Shown: positions 9,152 to 17,929, counted from the stretch's first letter. The stretch is DNA of 64,000 nucleotides from Klenkia marina (GCF_900101025.1 NZ_FMUH01000001.1:310001-374000); one strand, 5' to 3'. A program made the numbers and translations. Notes: generated by a model from the letters alone, not told the origin.

Positions 9152-9910
9152 TCAGCCCGATTCTTTACGGAACTGTGAGGTGCCGTACCAGGCGCCCAGG
9201 GCGGCGAGGACGGCGGTGAACAGCACGCCCCAGCCGACGTCGGGCGCGCCGAAGTCACCGGCGAACAGGGCCCGGGCGCCGTCGACGATGTGCTTGAACG
9301 GCACGACGTCGGACACGTTCTGCAGCCAGTTCGGCGCCAGCGTCATCGGCAGCAGGATCCCCGAGAGCAGCAGGATCGGGAACAGCACCACGTTGAGCAG
9401 CGGGGCGAACGCGTCCTCGCTCTTGAGCGTCAGCGCCAGGGCGTAGGAGACCGCTGCCAGGGACCCGCCGAGGACGGCGACCAGCGCGATCGTCAGCGCC
9501 ACCCCGCCGACCGAGGCGTCGAGCCCGAACGGGACGGCGACCAGCACCAGCACCACGCCCTGGACGGCGAGCACCAGCACGTCGCGCAGCACCCGGCCCA
9601 GCAGCAGGGCCGCCCGCGGTGCCGGGGAGACCCGCTGGCTCTCGATGACCCCGGCGCGGTACTCGGCGATGAGGCTGAACCCCACGAACGCGGTGCCGAA
9701 CAGGCCCAGCTGCACGAGGATGCCGGGCACGAACACCTGGTAGGCGTTGGCCCCGCCGAGCTGGCCGGCGATCGGCTCGAGCAAGGGGCCGAACAGCACG
9801 ATGTAGAGCACCGGCTGCATGAGGCTGATGACCAGCCAGGCCGGGTTGCGCAGCGAGGTGCGCATCGCGCGGACGAAGACGGTGCCGGTGTCGCGGACCA
9901 GCGTGCTCAT
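9152..9910 (-). CDS. ABC-2 type exporter permease (DrrB-like)
   Basis: A 252-residue integral membrane protein with about six hydrophobic segments and the ABC-2 family layout (N-terminal R-N-P-A-W-L-V-I-S-L-M-Q-P, typical of DrrB-type permeases). The ATG overlaps the stop of the upstream ATPase gene by four bases (ATGA), so the two subunits are made together. The likely function is export of a drug, lipid or polyketide-like compound energised by the partner ATPase. The substrate cannot be read from sequence. A second pair of the same type lies at 23180-24984 in the same window. Confidence 0.9.
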   Translation of the reverse strand: MSTLVRDTGTVFVRAMRTSLRNPAWLVISLMQPVLYIVLFGPLLEPIAGQLGGANAYQVFVPGILVQLGLFGTAFVGFSLIAEYRAGVIESQRVSPAPRAALLLGRVLRDVLVLAVQGVVLVLVAVPFGLDASVGGVALTIALVAVLGGSLAAVSYALALTLKSEDAFAPLLNVVLFPILLLSGILLPMTLAPNWLQNVSDVVPFKHIVDGARALFAGDFGAPDVGWGVLFTAVLAALGAWYGTSQFRKESG

Positions 9911-10908
9911 GCCTGCGCCCCCTCGGGCTCGGTGGTGGTCTGCTCGCCGTCGCGCAGCGAACGCCCGGTGACGGTGAGGAAGACGTCGTCCAGGCTGGGG
10001 CGGCGGCTCTCGACGCCGTCGACCTCGATGCCGGCGGCGTCCAGGTCGCGCAGCAGGGCGACCAGTGCGGCGCCGCCGGCCGGCACCCGGCAGCTGACAC
10101 GGTCGCCGTCGACGGTGGGCGCCTCGGCGCCGGGCAGGCCGGCCATGCGGCCGGCCACGTCGGCGGCCCGGGGCGAGGTCAGGGTCAACAGGTCGCCGCC
10201 CACCGAGCTCTTCAGCTCGTCGGGGGTGCCCGAGGCGACGATCGTGCCCTTGTCGATGACCAGCACCCGGTCGCAGAGCGCGTCGGCCTCGTCGAGGTAG
10301 TGGGTCGTGAGGAAGACCGTGGTGCCGCGCTCGCTGCGCAGGCCCTCGATGTGCTGCCACAGGTTGGCCCGCGCCTGCGGGTCCAGGCCCGTGGTGGGCT
10401 CGTCGAGGAACACCAGCCCGGGCACGTGCACCAGGCCCATGGCGATGTCCAGCCGGCGCCGCTGGCCGCCCGACATCGCCTTGGGCTGGCGCTCCCACAG
10501 GCCGTCGAGGTCGAGCTCGGCGAACAGCTGCTTGCCGCGGGCGGTGGCCTCGGCGGTGCTGACGCCGTAGAGCCGGGCGTGGCTGACCAGCTCCTCCCCC
10601 GCCCGGTTCTCCGGCGCGGTCGACCCGGCCTGCGAGACGTAGCCGATGCGCCGGCGCACGCCGACCGGGTCGGTGAGCAGGTCGCACCCGGCCACCGTGG
10701 CGGTGCCCGCCGTGGGCGCCAGCAGCGTGGTCAGCATGCGCATGGTGGTGGTCTTGCCGGCCCCGTTCGGACCCAGGAACCCGACGATCTCGCCGGCCTC
10801 GACGTCGAGGTCGACCCCGGCGACCGCGACCACCTCGGTGGTCTGCTTGCCGCGCTTCTTGCGGAAGGTGCGGGACAGCCCGCGGGCGTGGATCACGGTG
10901 CGCAGCAT
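9907..10908 (-). CDS. ABC exporter ATP-binding protein (DrrA-like)
   Basis: A 333-residue ATPase with Walker A G-P-N-G-A-G-K-T-T-T, signature motif M-S-G-G-Q-R-R-R-L, Walker B L-V-F-L-D-E-P-T-T-G-L-D-P and the switch His in T-T-H-Y-L-D-E-A-D. The C-terminal extension of about 80 residues matches the DrrA/NodI group (daunorubicin-resistance type). Coupled to the permease gene by ATGA. The ATG at 10908 is followed by L-R-T-V-I-H-A-R-G-L-S-R-T-F, a normal domain start. The substrate is unknown. Confidence 0.93.
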   Translation of the reverse strand: MLRTVIHARGLSRTFRKKRGKQTTEVVAVAGVDLDVEAGEIVGFLGPNGAGKTTTMRMLTTLLAPTAGTATVAGCDLLTDPVGVRRRIGYVSQAGSTAPENRAGEELVSHARLYGVSTAEATARGKQLFAELDLDGLWERQPKAMSGGQRRRLDIAMGLVHVPGLVFLDEPTTGLDPQARANLWQHIEGLRSERGTTVFLTTHYLDEADALCDRVLVIDKGTIVASGTPDELKSSVGGDLLTLTSPRAADVAGRMAGLPGAEAPTVDGDRVSCRVPAGGAALVALLRDLDAAGIEVDGVESRRPSLDDVFLTVTGRSLRDGEQTTTEPEGAQA

Positions 10909-10956
10909 GGCACCCGGGTCGGACGGTTCCCAGTGGTTCCGGGCTGGGCCGGTCCG

Positions 10957-11133
10957 CTACCGCGACGGACGACGCGGGCGCAGCGCCACCAGCGCCCAGA
11001 CCACGGGCACCAGCAGCACCGGCCACTGCAGCGCGATGTCGCCCACCCACAGCAGACCGACGACGAGGGCGACGAGCAGGCAGGTCGCCGTCCAGAGGCC
11101 CAGCACCCGCTTCTCCTGCGCGGTGTGCCTCAC
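10957..11133 (-). CDS. Small two-helix membrane protein coupled to the DUF885 gene
   Basis: A 58-residue protein starting with GTG that overlaps the stop of the DUF885 gene (GTGA at 11130-11133). Two adjacent hydrophobic segments (about residues 12-30 and 33-50) are followed by a basic tail R-P-R-R-P-S-R, which suggests a hairpin in the membrane with the tail in the cytoplasm. No family recognised. The overlap argues it is really translated. Confidence 0.65.
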   Translation of the reverse strand: MRHTAQEKRVLGLWTATCLLVALVVGLLWVGDIALQWPVLLVPVVWALVALRPRRPSR

Positions 11134-12344
11134 CCGGCGAGCTCGGCGGTGATGCGCCCGGGGGTGAGCGGCTCGTCGAGCAGCCGGAGGAACCGGTCGG
11201 CGACGGGCTGCTCGGCCGGACGGGCGTGCAACCACCGTGCGAGCAGGTCGTAGCCCTCGACGTAGGTGGTGATGTAGGCCCGCCACAGCGGGTGGGTGAG
11301 GAAGCGCAGCTGCTGCACCGCCCGGTCGTGGCTGACCAGCGACCAGCGCTGCAGGTGCGCGACGACGTCGTCCGCCGACGCGCCCTGGTCGTGCAGCATG
11401 ATCGCGGCGTCCTGGCGCACCCGGTTGAGCGGGGCGGCCGCGGCGGAGACCCGCTCGGCGAGGTCGCCGTCCAGCCGGAGCCCGAGGTCGGCGAGCACCT
11501 CGGCGGTCCACGGGCCCCACCCGGCCCCGACCGCGGCCTCCAGGCCGAGGTCGGCCAGCCCCTCGGCCATGAGGCACTCAGGGGTGTTGACCAGGAAGAC
11601 CGTGTGCTCGACGTGCCCGGCCCGCTCGACCAGGCCCATCTCCTTGCGGCAGTGCTCGGTGTGGTGCCCCGGGTAGGACTCGTGGGCGACCAGGTGCGGC
11701 AGCTGGCTGGTGCGGTGCGGCAGGTCGGCGTTGATCGCCACGCGCGAGCGGTAGTCGCCGGCGTAGTAGTTGAAGCCCGACCACGGCTTGTCGGTGACCA
11801 CCTCGTAGGCGACCGTCTCGGCCTCGGGCAGGCCGTAGGAGCTGCGCACCCGGTCGCGCAGCGCGCTGGACAGCGCGTGCACGGCCTTCTCCAGCGAGGC
11901 CGGCGGGCACTCCTCGCGACGGCGGTGCACCGCGTAGCGCTCGGCGAGCGTGCCCGAGCCCGGCAGCAGCTCCTCGAGCTCGGCGTGCGCCGCGGCGTAG
12001 GACGCCTCGTCGCCCAGGGCGACGTCGACCTGGAAGTAGGCCTGCACCTCGTCGCGGTAGCCCACCGGCTCGCCGGCCATCGTGCGGGCGGTGCACTCCA
12101 GCGCGGTCAGCTGGCCGCGCAGGTGCTGCACGCGGTCGGCCGGGAGGTCGCTGGATTCGAGCTCGCGCAGCAGCCCGCGGGCCTGGTCGCGCAGCCCCTG
12201 CGGGGTGGGTGCCGGCTCGTCGGCCACCTGCGCACGGATCCGCCGGTCACCGGTGTAGGCGTCGACGAAGCCCTCCTCGAGCCGGTCGAAGCGCAGACCC
12301 AGCCGCACGTACTCGAGGGGGACGTCGACCGGGCCGCTGACCAT
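11130..12344 (-). CDS. DUF885 family putative metallopeptidase
   Basis: A 404-residue protein of the DUF885 family. The metal-binding-like motif V-A-H-E-S-Y-P-G-H-H-T-E-H (about residue 215-228) and a downstream E-G-L-A-D-L-G glutamate match the zincin-like pattern of the family, which is predicted to be a peptidase; the activity is not established for most members. No signal peptide, so cytoplasmic. It sits between the isoprenyl transferase gene (25 bases upstream) and the small membrane gene it overlaps, probably one transcript. Confidence 0.85.
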   Translation of the reverse strand: MVSGPVDVPLEYVRLGLRFDRLEEGFVDAYTGDRRIRAQVADEPAPTPQGLRDQARGLLRELESSDLPADRVQHLRGQLTALECTARTMAGEPVGYRDEVQAYFQVDVALGDEASYAAAHAELEELLPGSGTLAERYAVHRRREECPPASLEKAVHALSSALRDRVRSSYGLPEAETVAYEVVTDKPWSGFNYYAGDYRSRVAINADLPHRTSQLPHLVAHESYPGHHTEHCRKEMGLVERAGHVEHTVFLVNTPECLMAEGLADLGLEAAVGAGWGPWTAEVLADLGLRLDGDLAERVSAAAAPLNRVRQDAAIMLHDQGASADDVVAHLQRWSLVSHDRAVQQLRFLTHPLWRAYITTYVEGYDLLARWLHARPAEQPVADRFLRLLDEPLTPGRITAELAG

Positions 12345-12369
12345 GGCGGCCAGTCTCCCAGCCGGCGCC

Positions 12370-13149
12370 TCAGCCGCCGAACCGGCGCTGCCGGGCCGCG
12401 TAGTCGCGCAGCGCCCGCAGGAAGTCCACCCGCCGGAACTCGGGCCAGTAGACGTCGGTGAAGTAGAACTCCGAGTGCGCGGTCTGCCAGAGCAGGAAAC
12501 CCGACAGCCGCTGCTCGCCGCTGGTGCGGATCACCAGGTCGGGGTCGGGCTGGCCGCGGGTGTAGAGGTGCTCGGCGATGTGCTCGACGTCGAGGGTCTC
12601 CACCAGCTCGGGCAGCGTGGTGCCGCGCTCGGCGTGCTCGGCCAGCAACGAGCGGACGGCGTCGGCGATCTCGCGCCGACCCCCGTAGCCGACGGCCAGG
12701 TTCACCGTGGCTCCCGCGCGCCCGACCGTGCCCTCGGCCGCGCGCTGCAGCACCGCCGCGGTCTCCGGCGGGAGCAGGCCCAGCGCACCCACCGCGTTGA
12801 GCTGCCAGCGGCGGTCGGGCCCGGACAGGTCGCAGGCCACGCCCTCGATGATCCGCAGCAACGGGGTCAGCTCGTGCTCGGGCCGGGCCAGGTTGTCGGT
12901 GGAGAGCAGGAAGAGGGTGACCACCTCGACGCCGGCCTCGTCGCACCAGCCCAGGAAGTCGGCGATCTTGTCCGCTCCGCGGCGGTGGCCGTGGACGACG
13001 TCGCCGTGCCCGGCGGCCCGCGCCCACCGGCGGTTGCCGTCGACGATGACGCCCACGTGCCGGGGCACCGCGGCCCGGTCGAGCCGGTCGGCCAGCCGCC
13101 GCTCGTAGAGCGCGGTCAGCGCCTCACGCACCTGCTGGCGGGCCCCCAC
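12370..13149 (-). CDS. uppS: Short-chain cis-prenyltransferase (UppS family, Rv1086-like Z-isoprenyl diphosphate synthase)
   Basis: A member of the cis-prenyltransferase family, making Z-isoprenyl diphosphates that feed the lipid carrier for cell-wall synthesis. The catalytic Asp lies in H-V-G-V-I-V-D-G-N-R-R-W-A-R, followed by the family motifs L-S-T-D-N-L-A-R-P, V-G-Y-G-G-R-R-E-I and D-L-V-I-R-T-S-G-E-Q-R-L-S-G-F-L-L-W-Q. The closest recalled match is M. tuberculosis Rv1086, which makes Z,E-farnesyl diphosphate. The frame is open up to 13257, but that start would overlap the divergent hemolysin III start, so I take GTG 13149 (259 aa); GTG 13131 is an alternative. Confidence 0.9.
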   Translation of the reverse strand: MGARQQVREALTALYERRLADRLDRAAVPRHVGVIVDGNRRWARAAGHGDVVHGHRRGADKIADFLGWCDEAGVEVVTLFLLSTDNLARPEHELTPLLRIIEGVACDLSGPDRRWQLNAVGALGLLPPETAAVLQRAAEGTVGRAGATVNLAVGYGGRREIADAVRSLLAEHAERGTTLPELVETLDVEHIAEHLYTRGQPDPDLVIRTSGEQRLSGFLLWQTAHSEFYFTDVYWPEFRRVDFLRALRDYAARQRRFGG

Positions 13150-13255
13150 GGGGAGCAACCCTAGGACGCCGGGGGCACCCCGGGAGCACCGGCCGTCGAC
13201 GCAGTTCACAGCTCCGCAGATGTCGTCGGCGGCCGCACGGTCGTAGCCTCGGCAC

Positions 13256-14092
13256 ATGAGCGCTCCACGCGACCCGGACGAGACGGTGCGCGTCGCCTCC
13301 GACGGCGCCGAGGTGGAAGCGCCGGCCGGTCAGGCGGTGACCGCGGTCCTCGAGGAGGGCGAGCAGGTCGCCGCGGTCGCGCGCGACGGCGAGTGGGCCG
13401 ACGCCGAGTACGGCGACGCCGACTTCGACCACCCCGACACCCGACCGCGGATGCGCGGCTGGCTGCACCTGTTCGCCGCCTTCGGGTCGGTCGTCGCCGG
13501 GGCCGTGCTCATCCCGCTGGCGTGGGTGCACGGCGGGGTGCGGGCCGGGCTGCCGGTGTCGATCTACTGCCTGACCATCCTCGGGCTGTTCGGCATCAGC
13601 GCCGCCTACCACCGCCGCCGCTGGTCACCGCGCGGCTGGAAGATCATGAAGCGGCTCGACCACTCCATGATCTTCTTGTTCATCGCCGGCACCTACACAC
13701 CGTTCGCCGCGCTGGCGGTGCCGTACCCGACGAACTGGTGGATCTTCGGCATCGTCTGGACCGGGGCACTGGCCGGGGTGGGGCTCAAGATGGCCTGGCC
13801 CACCGCGCCCCGGTGGCTGGGCGTGCCGATCTACCTGGCCCTGGGCTGGGTCGCGGTGTTCGTGCTCGTCGACATCCTCGACCTGGCCGGGGTCACGGCC
13901 ATGGTGCTGCTGGCCGCGGGCGGGCTGCTCTACAGCGTCGGCGCCGTGGCCTACGCGACCAAGAAGCCCAACCCGTGGCCCGGCGTCTTCGGCTACCACG
14001 AGGTGTTCCACGCGATGACGATCGTGGCCGCTGCCTGCCACTACATCGCGGTCTACTTCGCCATCTACAACTCACCCTTCCTGCAGCGCTAG
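13256..14092 (+). CDS. Hemolysin III family membrane protein (PAQR/YqfA-like)
   Basis: A 278-residue protein with seven membrane segments after an acidic N-terminus of about 60 residues. It shows the PAQR/hemolysin III zinc-site pattern: S-A-A-Y-H early, R-L-D-H-S-M-I-F-L-F-I-A-G-T-Y-T-P in the middle and Y-H-E-V-F-H-A-M-T-I-V-A-A-A-C-H-Y near the end. The family resembles ceramidase-type hydrolases; the bacterial function is unsettled and the hemolysin name is historical. It corresponds in position to Rv1085c next to Rv1086. The extended acidic N-terminus is longer than in most relatives. Confidence 0.92.
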   Translation: MSAPRDPDETVRVASDGAEVEAPAGQAVTAVLEEGEQVAAVARDGEWADAEYGDADFDHPDTRPRMRGWLHLFAAFGSVVAGAVLIPLAWVHGGVRAGLPVSIYCLTILGLFGISAAYHRRRWSPRGWKIMKRLDHSMIFLFIAGTYTPFAALAVPYPTNWWIFGIVWTGALAGVGLKMAWPTAPRWLGVPIYLALGWVAVFVLVDILDLAGVTAMVLLAAGGLLYSVGAVAYATKKPNPWPGVFGYHEVFHAMTIVAAACHYIAVYFAIYNSPFLQR

Positions 14093-15108
14093 GGCGCTGG
14101 CGCCTCGGTCGGGGCCGGCTCCGGGGTGGGCTCGACCGGCGGGGCCGACGACGACGGCGCGGCCGTGGTGGGCAGCGGGGACTCCGCCGTCTGCGGGGTG
14201 CCGTACTCGTCGTAGGTGACGACCTCCTGCCGCTGCGGGTAGGCGTTGTCGGGCTGGACCGGCACCCCCTGCTGCGGACGCACCTCGGTGCCGTCGTCGT
14301 CCCAGGTCGACAGGTTGTCGATCGGGCGACCGTCCTGGTCGTACAGCAGGACGCCGGCCAGCGGCTCGCCGTCGGGGCCGTAGGGGACGATGTTGGTGAT
14401 CGGCGTGCCGTCCTCGTGGACCAGCGTGGTCGGACCGGAGTCGTAGGAGACGGTGGTCGGGTCGTACCCGGCGTAGCTGAACCGGTCGGCCACCCCCACG
14501 ACGGCGATCACGGTGCAGACCGCCAGCGCCAGGTTGACCGCGGCCCACCCGTGGGTGAGACCGGCCCCGGCGGCCCGGGTGCGCAACCCGACGCGCACCG
14601 ACCACACGACCACCGCGAGCGTGATGGCCCAGCCGACCACCCCGAGCCCGAGGCTGGGCAGCGGCATCGTCACCTCGCCCTGCACGGCGTAGCCGAGCAC
14701 GGCCACCACGGCCCAGCCGCGCACGACCCACCAGGCCGGGCGCAGCTCGGGCAGGAACTCCCGCACGGCGACGACGACGCCGTGGTCGGCGTACCGGTCG
14801 CGGTACCGGGCCAGGTCCCAGCGCCAGCCGTCGGTCCGGTCGCCCGGCGCACCGTCGGGAGCCTCGGGCAGGCCGGCGGCCCGCCGCAGCTCGGCGGCGT
14901 AGGCGGCCGGTGAGCCGAGCCGGTCGTCCAGCGGGCCGGGGGTCTCCGAGGCCACCTCGACCAGGTGCTCCTCGAGGTCCTCCAGCAGCTCCTCCAGCCG
15001 CGCCGCGGAGACGTCGGCGAGGGCCTCGCGCACCTGGCGGGCGTAGGCCGCGACCTCCGGGTCGGCCGATGCCGCCGATGCCGCCGATGACGTCGTCGGA
15101 GCGCTCAT
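14089..15108 (-). CDS. DUF1700/HAAS-type membrane protein partnered with PadR regulator
   Basis: A 339-residue protein. The N-terminal 90 residues carry a helical HAAS/DUF1700-like segment (V-R-E-A-L-A-D-V-S then L-E-D-L-E-E-H-L-V-E-V-A), next come about four membrane segments (roughly 135-240), then an extracytoplasmic part with repeated D-G-x-P / Y-D-S-G-P-T-T units and a Pro/Glu/Ala-rich tail. HAAS-domain proteins are commonly paired with PadR regulators and thought to signal to them. ATG 15108 overlaps the padR stop (ATGA). Its TAG stop shares a CTAG with the convergent hemolysin III stop. Confidence 0.82.
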   Translation of the reverse strand: MSAPTTSSAASAASADPEVAAYARQVREALADVSAARLEELLEDLEEHLVEVASETPGPLDDRLGSPAAYAAELRRAAGLPEAPDGAPGDRTDGWRWDLARYRDRYADHGVVVAVREFLPELRPAWWVVRGWAVVAVLGYAVQGEVTMPLPSLGLGVVGWAITLAVVVWSVRVGLRTRAAGAGLTHGWAAVNLALAVCTVIAVVGVADRFSYAGYDPTTVSYDSGPTTLVHEDGTPITNIVPYGPDGEPLAGVLLYDQDGRPIDNLSTWDDDGTEVRPQQGVPVQPDNAYPQRQEVVTYDEYGTPQTAESPLPTTAAPSSSAPPVEPTPEPAPTEAPAP

Positions 15109-15437
15109 GCCGCCACCTTCTCCCCGGCGAGCAGCGCCGCCATCGTGTCCGCGAACCCCGCCCAGGTCTTGGTCGAGGTCTCCAGCTGGGCCCGGCCCGA
15201 GACGTTCAAGCCGTAGTACTTCCGGTGCGGCCCCTCCACCGAGGGCACCACGTAGGAGGTCAGGTGCCCGGCGGCGTAGAGCCGCCGGAGCGTGCCGTAG
15301 ACCGAGGCGTCGCCGACGTCCTCCAGCCCGGCGGCGCGCAATCGGCGCACGACGTCGTAGCCGTAGCCGTCCTCGCCGTCCAGGACAGCCAGGACGGCGA
15401 GGTCGAGCACCCCCTTGAGCAACTGCGTGGTGTCCAT
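15105..15437 (-). CDS. PadR family transcriptional regulator
   Basis: A 110-residue winged-helix repressor of the PadR family: [14 protein letters not shown] start, then [10 protein letters not shown] (recognition region) and [10 protein letters not shown] wing. A good ribosome site (ggagggg) lies seven bases before ATG 15437. It is the first gene of a two-gene unit with the DUF1700 membrane protein, which it probably co-regulates. A cggtaccg palindrome at 15468-15475 in the upstream gap is a candidate operator core, though too short to be sure. The remaining gap to 15603 holds both divergent promoters. Confidence 0.92.
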   Translation of the reverse strand: MDTTQLLKGVLDLAVLAVLDGEDGYGYDVVRRLRAAGLEDVGDASVYGTLRRLYAAGHLTSYVVPSVEGPHRKYYGLNVSGRAQLETSTKTWAGFADTMAALLAGEKVAA

Positions 15438-15603
15438 GCGCCCCTCCGGTTCGTTCCGTGGACGGCACGGTACCGCGTATCCCGCACTAGCCCGCATCCA
15501 CCTGTACCGGGCGTGTCGGAACGCGGCCGTCCCGTCGCGGGGCGGCGCGCCGATCCTGACGGTGCCCGAGGACCGGCATCGCTCGAGGAGAGAGCAACCC
15601 ACC

Positions 15604-15849
15604 GTGACCCAGTACGCCGAGTACGACGACGTCCTCGAGGGGAAGTGCCCGCTCGGCGGGAACACCCTCGGCGGCGCGCAGGTGCACCGGGCCACCCGGC
15701 ACGACCTGGTGTCCGGGTCGAACGCGCAGCTGCGGGCGGTCGCCGAGGTGCACGCCTCGGCCGACGGCCACGAGCGCTCCGTGCGCGACTTCGTGGCGGT
15801 CCGGGACGAGGTGATGATGGCCGACCGGTACGACGTCCGGGCCGGCTGA
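15604..15849 (+). CDS. Mini-protein resembling joined N- and C-terminal ends of catalase-peroxidase KatG (remnant)
   Basis: An 81-residue ORF (GTG start; gaggagagag purine run upstream, somewhat far). Residues about 34-78 read like the extreme C-terminus of Kat[19 protein letters not shown] then [19 protein letters not shown]. The short N-terminal piece [13 protein letters not shown] recalls the start of KatG (G-K-C-P near the N-terminus). No haem-binding or catalytic residues are present. The simplest reading is an in-frame internal deletion of a katG gene; a small retained peptide is possible. Family assignment is from remembered KatG motifs. Confidence 0.6.
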   Translation: MTQYAEYDDVLEGKCPLGGNTLGGAQVHRATRHDLVSGSNAQLRAVAEVHASADGHERSVRDFVAVRDEVMMADRYDVRAG

Positions 15850-15870
15850 TCACCGGGCCTGCGCGCCGGT

Positions 15871-17115
15871 TCAGCCGGCGCGCAGGTCCGCCGCGGGGAA
15901 CGGGGGCCGCTGGTCCAGCCGGGTGCTGAGCCGGCCGGCGGCGCGCCACGCCCGCGCGGTGAGGTCGCGGTCCTCCTCGGTCACCAGGTTGCCCATCACC
16001 CGCAGCGCGACGGTCATGAGCGTGCGCGAGCGCATGCCGACCGGCCCCGCTGCCGGCAGCAGCCGGGGCAGGGTGAGCAGCCCGGCGAGGCGGCGGGCGA
16101 TGGAGAACGCCTCGCCGTAGTGCCGGCGCAGGGTGGCCGGCCACGCCGTCGTCCAGTCGTCCTCGTCGAGCAGGCCGGCCAGCGTGCGGCCGGTCTCCAT
16201 GCCGTAGTCGATGCCCTCGCCGTTGAGCGGGTTCACGCAGCCGGCGGCGTCGCCGACCAGCGCCCAGTTGCGCCCGGCGACCCCGGAGACCGCGCCGCCC
16301 ATGGGCAGCAGCGCCGAGGCCTTGGCCCGCACGTCACCGGTCAGCTGCCACTCGTCGCGCCGGCTGTCGGCGTAGAAGTCCAGCAGCGGCTTGAGCTGCA
16401 CGCCGGCCGGGCGCTTGGCGGTGGCCAGGGTGCCGACGCCGATGTTGACCTCTCCGTCGGACAGCGGGAACACCCAGCCGTAGCCGCTGAGCAGCTCGCC
16501 CTGGGTGCCGCGCAGCTCGAGGTGGCTGGAGATCCACGGGTCGTCGCTGCGCCCGCTGGTCACGTAGCCGCGGGCGGCCACCCCGTAGGCGGTCTCGCGG
16601 TGCCACTCACGGCCGAGCACCCGGCCCAACGGCGAGCGCACACCGTCGGCGACCACCAGCTTCCGGCACGCGATCGTGCGGCCGCCCTCGAACACGACGG
16701 CCGACACCCGGTCACCGTCGCGCTGCACGTCGACCGCGCGGGACCCCTCGACCGGCAGGGCGCCGTCGTCGAGGGCGACCTGCCGGATGCGGGCGTCGAG
16801 CTCGGTGCGCGGGACGGCGCTGCCGTGGTCGGGCAGCGACCCACCGGGCCAGGGCAGCAGCAGCTCCTGACCGAACCCGGCGGCCCGCAGGCCCCGGTTG
16901 GTGCCGTGGGAGCGCACCCACTCCCCCAGCCCGAGGTGGTCGAGCTCGGCCACCGCCCGCGGGGTCAGGCCGTCGCCGCAGGTCTTGTCGCGCGGGAACA
17001 CGGCGGCGTCGGCCAGGACGACGTCGTGGCCGGCGCGGGCGGCCCAGGCGGCGGCGGCGGAACCGGCCGGCCCGGCTCCGACCACCAGGACGTCGGTGCT
17101 CTCGGGGGTGGACAC
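15871..17115 (-). CDS. Geranylgeranyl reductase family FAD oxidoreductase (MenJ-like)
   Basis: A 414-residue flavoprotein. The N-terminal Rossmann motif is V-L-V-V-G-A-G-P-A-G-S-A-A-A; the family motif F-P-R-D-K-T-C-G-D-G-L-T-P-R-A and the second FAD site A-L-V-G-D-A-A-G-C-V-N-P-L-N-G-E-G-I are present. The closest recalled relative is M. tuberculosis MenJ (Rv0561c), which reduces one isoprene double bond of menaquinone. Other family members reduce geranylgeranyl groups of lipids or pigments. No menaquinone genes are adjacent, so the substrate is open. Probably membrane-associated but without a membrane segment. Confidence 0.88.
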   Translation of the reverse strand: MSTPESTDVLVVGAGPAGSAAAAWAARAGHDVVLADAAVFPRDKTCGDGLTPRAVAELDHLGLGEWVRSHGTNRGLRAAGFGQELLLPWPGGSLPDHGSAVPRTELDARIRQVALDDGALPVEGSRAVDVQRDGDRVSAVVFEGGRTIACRKLVVADGVRSPLGRVLGREWHRETAYGVAARGYVTSGRSDDPWISSHLELRGTQGELLSGYGWVFPLSDGEVNIGVGTLATAKRPAGVQLKPLLDFYADSRRDEWQLTGDVRAKASALLPMGGAVSGVAGRNWALVGDAAGCVNPLNGEGIDYGMETGRTLAGLLDEDDWTTAWPATLRRHYGEAFSIARRLAGLLTLPRLLPAAGPVGMRSRTLMTVALRVMGNLVTEEDRDLTARAWRAAGRLSTRLDQRPPFPAADLRAG

Positions 17116-17173
17116 CCCCTCATCCTCCCTGGTGGGGAGCCCGAAGGGGTGGCCACCTGGCGAGACGTCCGGC

Positions 17174-17887
17174 TCAGCCCAGCTTCGGACCCTGGGCGCG
17201 CACCTCCTCGACCGACTGCATGGCCGCGCGCAGCTGGGTCAGCCACTCGTCGGCGTGCTCGCCGACCAGCCGCACCGACCAGACCAGCGCGTCGGAGCGC
17301 GAGCGGGCCACGCCGGCGTCGACGAGGGTGTCGAGCACCAGCCGCTCGGACTGCCGCAGCCGGGTCATCACCGGCGCGGAGACCGTGGTGAACAGCTCGG
17401 TCACCTCGCCGCACCGGGCGCCCCACGAGACGGTCCGGCCGAACCGCTCCTGGGCGGCCTCGGCGATCTCGACCCGGCGGGCTCGGGTGTCCTCGCGGAA
17501 GCGGGCGATGCGGCCCGAGCGCGCGGCCTCGGCGGCGGCCGGCGTCTCGTCGGCCTCGGTGGGGGGTTCGGGGACGGTGACCACCACGATGATCTCGTCG
17601 CGGTCGACGGTCAGCCTGGGTGCGACCGCCGTCCAGTCGTCGGGCAGCCGGCCGGTGAACCAGCCGGCCACCTCGGCGCGGTCCAGCGGCGGCGGGGCGT
17701 CGGCCCCGCGGCCACGGCCACCGGGCCCGCCGGCGCCGCGACCGCGACCACCGCCACGACCGGGGAAGCCCCGACCGGCGCCGGCGAAGGCGGCCGCGAA
17801 CGGGCCACCGGGGAAGGGACCGCCGCCGTGCTCGCCGCGGTCGCGGCCGTGCCGGTGGGGGCCCTGAGGGGGGAAGGGGGGACGCAT
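17174..17887 (-). CDS. Gly/Arg-rich protein with C-terminal ribbon-helix-helix-like segment
   Basis: A 237-residue protein, recognised only as a conserved actinobacterial type. The first 65 residues are very rich in Gly, Arg and Pro with R-G-R-G / G-G-R-G-R units (RGG-like, probably disordered). The rest is compact. Near the C-terminus, L-V-L-D-T-L-V-D-A-G-V-A-R-S-R-S-D-A-L-V-W has the look of a ribbon-helix-helix DNA-binding helix pair. An AT-rich promoter with evenly spaced direct repeats lies just upstream, which suggests autoregulation. ATG 17887 has no strong ribosome site. Confidence 0.6.
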   Translation of the reverse strand: MRPPFPPQGPHRHGRDRGEHGGGPFPGGPFAAAFAGAGRGFPGRGGGRGRGAGGPGGRGRGADAPPPLDRAEVAGWFTGRLPDDWTAVAPRLTVDRDEIIVVVTVPEPPTEADETPAAAEAARSGRIARFREDTRARRVEIAEAAQERFGRTVSWGARCGEVTELFTTVSAPVMTRLRQSERLVLDTLVDAGVARSRSDALVWSVRLVGEHADEWLTQLRAAMQSVEEVRAQGPKLG

Positions 17888-17929
17888 GGCGCTCTCCTCG
17901 GATCGGAGGGCCCGCGGTTCGGGTCCTGC

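Noticed and set aside
13149-13257. Upstream extension of the isoprenyl transferase to 13257
   Set aside because: Would overlap the divergent hemolysin III start and use the promoter region; residues there have no similarity to the family.
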